NCBI GenBank assembly: GCA_019635735.1
Contig: JAHBYX010000012.1
Span: 1-64,000 of the forward strand
DNA length: 64,000 bases
Direction of reading: 5' to 3'
DNA from: Mesorhizobium sp.
Lineage (GTDB): Bacteria; Pseudomonadota; Alphaproteobacteria; Rhizobiales; Rhizobiaceae
Shown one piece after another: positions 62,348 through 64,000 of the stretch. The notes under the pieces are model-generated. The model was not told the DNA's origin. It worked only from the letters and a program-made list of their open reading frames with translations, and did not search any database. Numbering within the stretch: the stretch's first letter is position 1; every line of letters begins with the position of its first letter. Position numbers and translations under genes: made by a program.

Positions 62348-62383
62348 AGAAAAAATCACAATCAAATTGACATTGTTTTTTCT
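62348..62383. promoter_or_regulatory. Imperfect palindrome in the divergent virB1 / nuclease promoter region
   Basis: AGAAAAAA (62348-62355) and TTTTTTCT (62376-62383) are perfect arms that continue inward as ACAAT and ATTGT after a 2-nt offset. The palindrome covers TTGACA (62367-62372), a possible -35 for virB1 with a poor -10 at ~62390. It is a candidate operator for a transfer-gene repressor. Confidence 0.45.
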
Positions 62384-62424
62384 GTCGCCTAACCATTCTC
62401 GCATCTGTCGTTACAAGGCTTTGG

Positions 62425-63312
62425 ATGCGGACCATGGGAAGCCAAGCGAAATCAGCATCGATAGCGCCGCTCCTGGCCGTGACAATCCTCACGAGTATAG
62501 GCGTTACGACGGGCGGAGCAGCATTGGCGCTTGAGCTGTCGGCGACCACGCGTCTCCAGCACCACGACGCTAGAGAAAATTGGCAACAGGAGGACGTCCC
62601 ATCCTCGGCCGACTCTGTTGCCGAAGCCCGTTGGGCGCGGTTGCCGGACGACTATGTGCTGGGGGAGGGTGGCCAGATCGTTCCCCGGCATCAGGCGCTT
62701 GAGCCGATCGGCGTGCCAGCATCTGAGGTCCTCGGGCCTGAACTCGACGACAATCATTTTGATAGTGGCGCTCTGTCCGGGATGGAGGAGTGCGGGCCGT
62801 CGCCAGCAACGCCTGCTGAGATCGCCCGCCTCGTCATCGAGGCTTCGCAGCGGCACAATGTCGACGTCGGATTCGCCGTCGCGGTCGTGACCGCTGAAAG
62901 CCGGTTCGATCGACTGCGCAATTCGCCCAAGGGCGCGCGCGGGCCAATGCAGCTCATGCCCGCGACCGCCGAGCGGTTCGGTGTGATCGATATCTGCGAT
63001 CCTGAACAGAATATCGATGGCGGAGTCCGCTATCTCCGCGCGCTGACCGACGAGTTTCGCAATCCGCTTCTCGTTGCCGCTGCCTACAACGCGGGCGAGG
63101 GACGCGTGCGCGAGCATGGCGGCATCCCACCCTTCAAGGAAACGATCGGGTACGTCGCCGAAGTCCTCAACATTCAGATGGGCCTTGAGGGACGCGGGGC
63201 GACTGCGAGCGAACCACGTGACGTTGCTGATGAGCAGCGATCAGGTCCCGCCAGGGGTGTCATCACGTCGCGCGAACGCCGCCAATGGGTCGGCGGTGTC
63301 ATGCATTTTTAG
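62425..63312 (+). CDS. virB1: VirB1-like lytic transglycosylase
   Basis: 295 aa from ATG 62425, with AAGG upstream (ATG 62434 is an alternative). An N-terminal signal/anchor segment (IAPLLAVTILTSIGVTTGG) is followed by a ~100-residue linker and the SLT domain: VAVVTAESRFDRLRNSPKGA with the catalytic Glu, GPMQLMPATAERFGV and LVAAAYNAGEGRV. It opens peptidoglycan for the type IV secretion channel. First gene of the virB operon, 12 bp before virB2. Confidence 0.9.
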   Translation: MRTMGSQAKSASIAPLLAVTILTSIGVTTGGAALALELSATTRLQHHDARENWQQEDVPSSADSVAEARWARLPDDYVLGEGGQIVPRHQALEPIGVPASEVLGPELDDNHFDSGALSGMEECGPSPATPAEIARLVIEASQRHNVDVGFAVAVVTAESRFDRLRNSPKGARGPMQLMPATAERFGVIDICDPEQNIDGGVRYLRALTDEFRNPLLVAAAYNAGEGRVREHGGIPPFKETIGYVAEVLNIQMGLEGRGATASEPRDVADEQRSGPARGVITSRERRQWVGGVMHF

Positions 63313-63324
63313 CCGGAGGCCACC

Positions 63325-63660
63325 ATGAACGACCTTTCCTATTCGTCCGCCGCTCGGCCAGTGCCAATGCCGATTGCATTCGCCACGATGCTTGCCATCT
63401 GTCTGGTGTTTGCGGAGCCGGCATTGGCTCAATCCTCTGGCGCCTTTGCGCCGCTGGAAACCGCGGTCCAGATGATAGTGGACTTCATCACCGGGCCGTT
63501 CGGCCGGCTTCTTGCCATCATCGCGGTCATTGCCCTCGGTTTCCTCGCTTTCGCCGGCCGTCTGTCGTGGTTCACCGCCGGCGCGGTGGTGCTGGGGATC
63601 GGTCTTGTCTTTGGCGCACCGGCGATCGTCGACGAGATGATCGCGGCCGTGGGGAACTGA
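63325..63660 (+). CDS. virB2: VirB2/TrbC-like pilin
   Basis: 111 aa. The signal peptide (FATMLAICLVFAEPALA) is followed by two long hydrophobic helices, LLAIIAVIALGFLAFAG and WFTAGAVVLGIGLVFGA, the usual layout of VirB2 pilin. It forms the conjugative pilus. Start ATG 63325 follows GGAGG. Confidence 0.9.
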   Translation: MNDLSYSSAARPVPMPIAFATMLAICLVFAEPALAQSSGAFAPLETAVQMIVDFITGPFGRLLAIIAVIALGFLAFAGRLSWFTAGAVVLGIGLVFGAPAIVDEMIAAVGN

Positions 63661-63663
63661 GCC

Positions 63664-63963
63664 ATGGTCGAATTCGCCGACGAGAAGCCTCAACTGACGC
63701 CGCTGGTGATCGGCCTCACGCGGCCGCCGATGATGTGGGGCATCCCGCTCAACGCCTTCTACATCATTGTCGGCTTCACGCTCATCGCCTTCCTGGTGAG
63801 CACGAGCTTCTGGTCGGCGCTGATCGCACCACTGATCTATCTCGCTCTCTTCGCGCTCTGCAGTCGCGATATCCGGATCCTCGATCTCGCCCAGGTTGTC
63901 GGCCGCCGAACGCCTCGGACGCCCAACCGGCTGTTCTGGCGAACCAATTCCTATGGGCCATGA
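63664..63963 (+). CDS. virB3: VirB3-like inner-membrane protein
   Basis: 99 aa, 3 bp after virB2. It has the VirB3 pattern: short polar N-terminus, LTPLVIGLTRPPMMWGIPL, and two adjacent membrane helices (AFYIIVGFTLIAFLV; LIAPLIYLALFALC), ending RDIRILDLAQVVGRR. It anchors the secretion channel with VirB4. Confidence 0.9.
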   Translation: MVEFADEKPQLTPLVIGLTRPPMMWGIPLNAFYIIVGFTLIAFLVSTSFWSALIAPLIYLALFALCSRDIRILDLAQVVGRRTPRTPNRLFWRTNSYGP

Positions 63964-63965
63964 CC

Positions 63966-64000
63966 ATGTTGAACGTCGTCGCCGAAGAGCTGGGATTTGG
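63966..64000 (+). CDS. virB4: VirB4-like T4SS ATPase, 3' cut by window end
   Basis: Only the first 11 codons are visible (MLNVVAEELGF) from ATG 63966, 2 bp after the virB3 stop. Identity is inferred from gene order virB1-virB2-virB3 and not from sequence. Confidence 0.6.
   Translation, partial: MLNVVAEELGF

Overview
The window looks like part of a repABC-type replicon (large plasmid or chromid) of an alphaproteobacterium in the Rhizobiales (Rhizobium/Mesorhizobium-like). The evidence is a complete repABC operon with its counter-transcribed RNA, a traI remnant divergent to repA, a DUF1612 (RHE_PE00001-like) gene, VirB-type conjugation genes, a GTTC-N7-GTTC LexA box, and uniformly high-GC coding sequence. 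No rRNA, tRNA or CRISPR array was seen.

Layout. (1) 1-4177: end of a ribose-type ABC sugar transport operon, with one permease fused to an SMP-30/strictosidine-synthase propeller, a second propeller gene and an RbsA-like ATPase. (2) 4221-19517: a catabolic block. A TRAP transporter (dctP-dctQ-dctM), an alpha/beta hydrolase, an enoyl-CoA hydratase and two SDRs surround a CoA-ligase / hydratase / FadB-like / thiolase / two acyl-CoA dehydrogenase operon, probably for beta-oxidation of an aromatic or cyclic acid. Three of its promoters share an operator-like motif. (3) 19699-20741: an IS630 copy. (4) 20986-26732: a second catabolic block (FAH-family hydrolase, GntR regulator, BKACE enzyme, second TRAP transporter). 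(5) 26698-29262: a truncated imuA with an intact SOS box, then an AbiE-type toxin-antitoxin pair with two perfect operators.

(6) 29365-37214 is the most interesting part. It holds a sigma-like factor, a partner protein, a giant ImmA/IrrE-UvrD fusion, and then a four-gene ubiquitin-like conjugation operon (Ubl-E2-JAB-E1, matching Bil). The sigma gene and the Bil operon are preceded by the same two-box promoter (TTTCCGGTTT, 12 nt, CCGATTACCT), found nowhere else in the window. This suggests a dedicated inducible circuit: a protease-helicase sensor inactivates an anti-sigma-like protein, and the sigma factor then switches on the conjugation system. (7) 37391-46617: two unknown PD-(D/E)XK-like proteins and an AddB-like/AddA-like pair. 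(8) 46854-50087: a CHAT caspase-like protease translationally coupled to a DUF1612 protein.

(9) 50369-56110: serine recombinase, repC, ctRNA, repB, repA, then a frameshifted traI (LuxI) cut off by an IS66 remnant. (10) 56181-59286: a response regulator / FkbM methyltransferase / molybdopterin-domain / histidine kinase operon. (11) 59952-64000: conjugation region with an exported Cys-rich protein, three exported nuclease-like proteins and the start of a virB1-virB2-virB3-virB4 operon that runs off the end. Sections 5-8 together form a defence island between the catabolic genes and the replication module.
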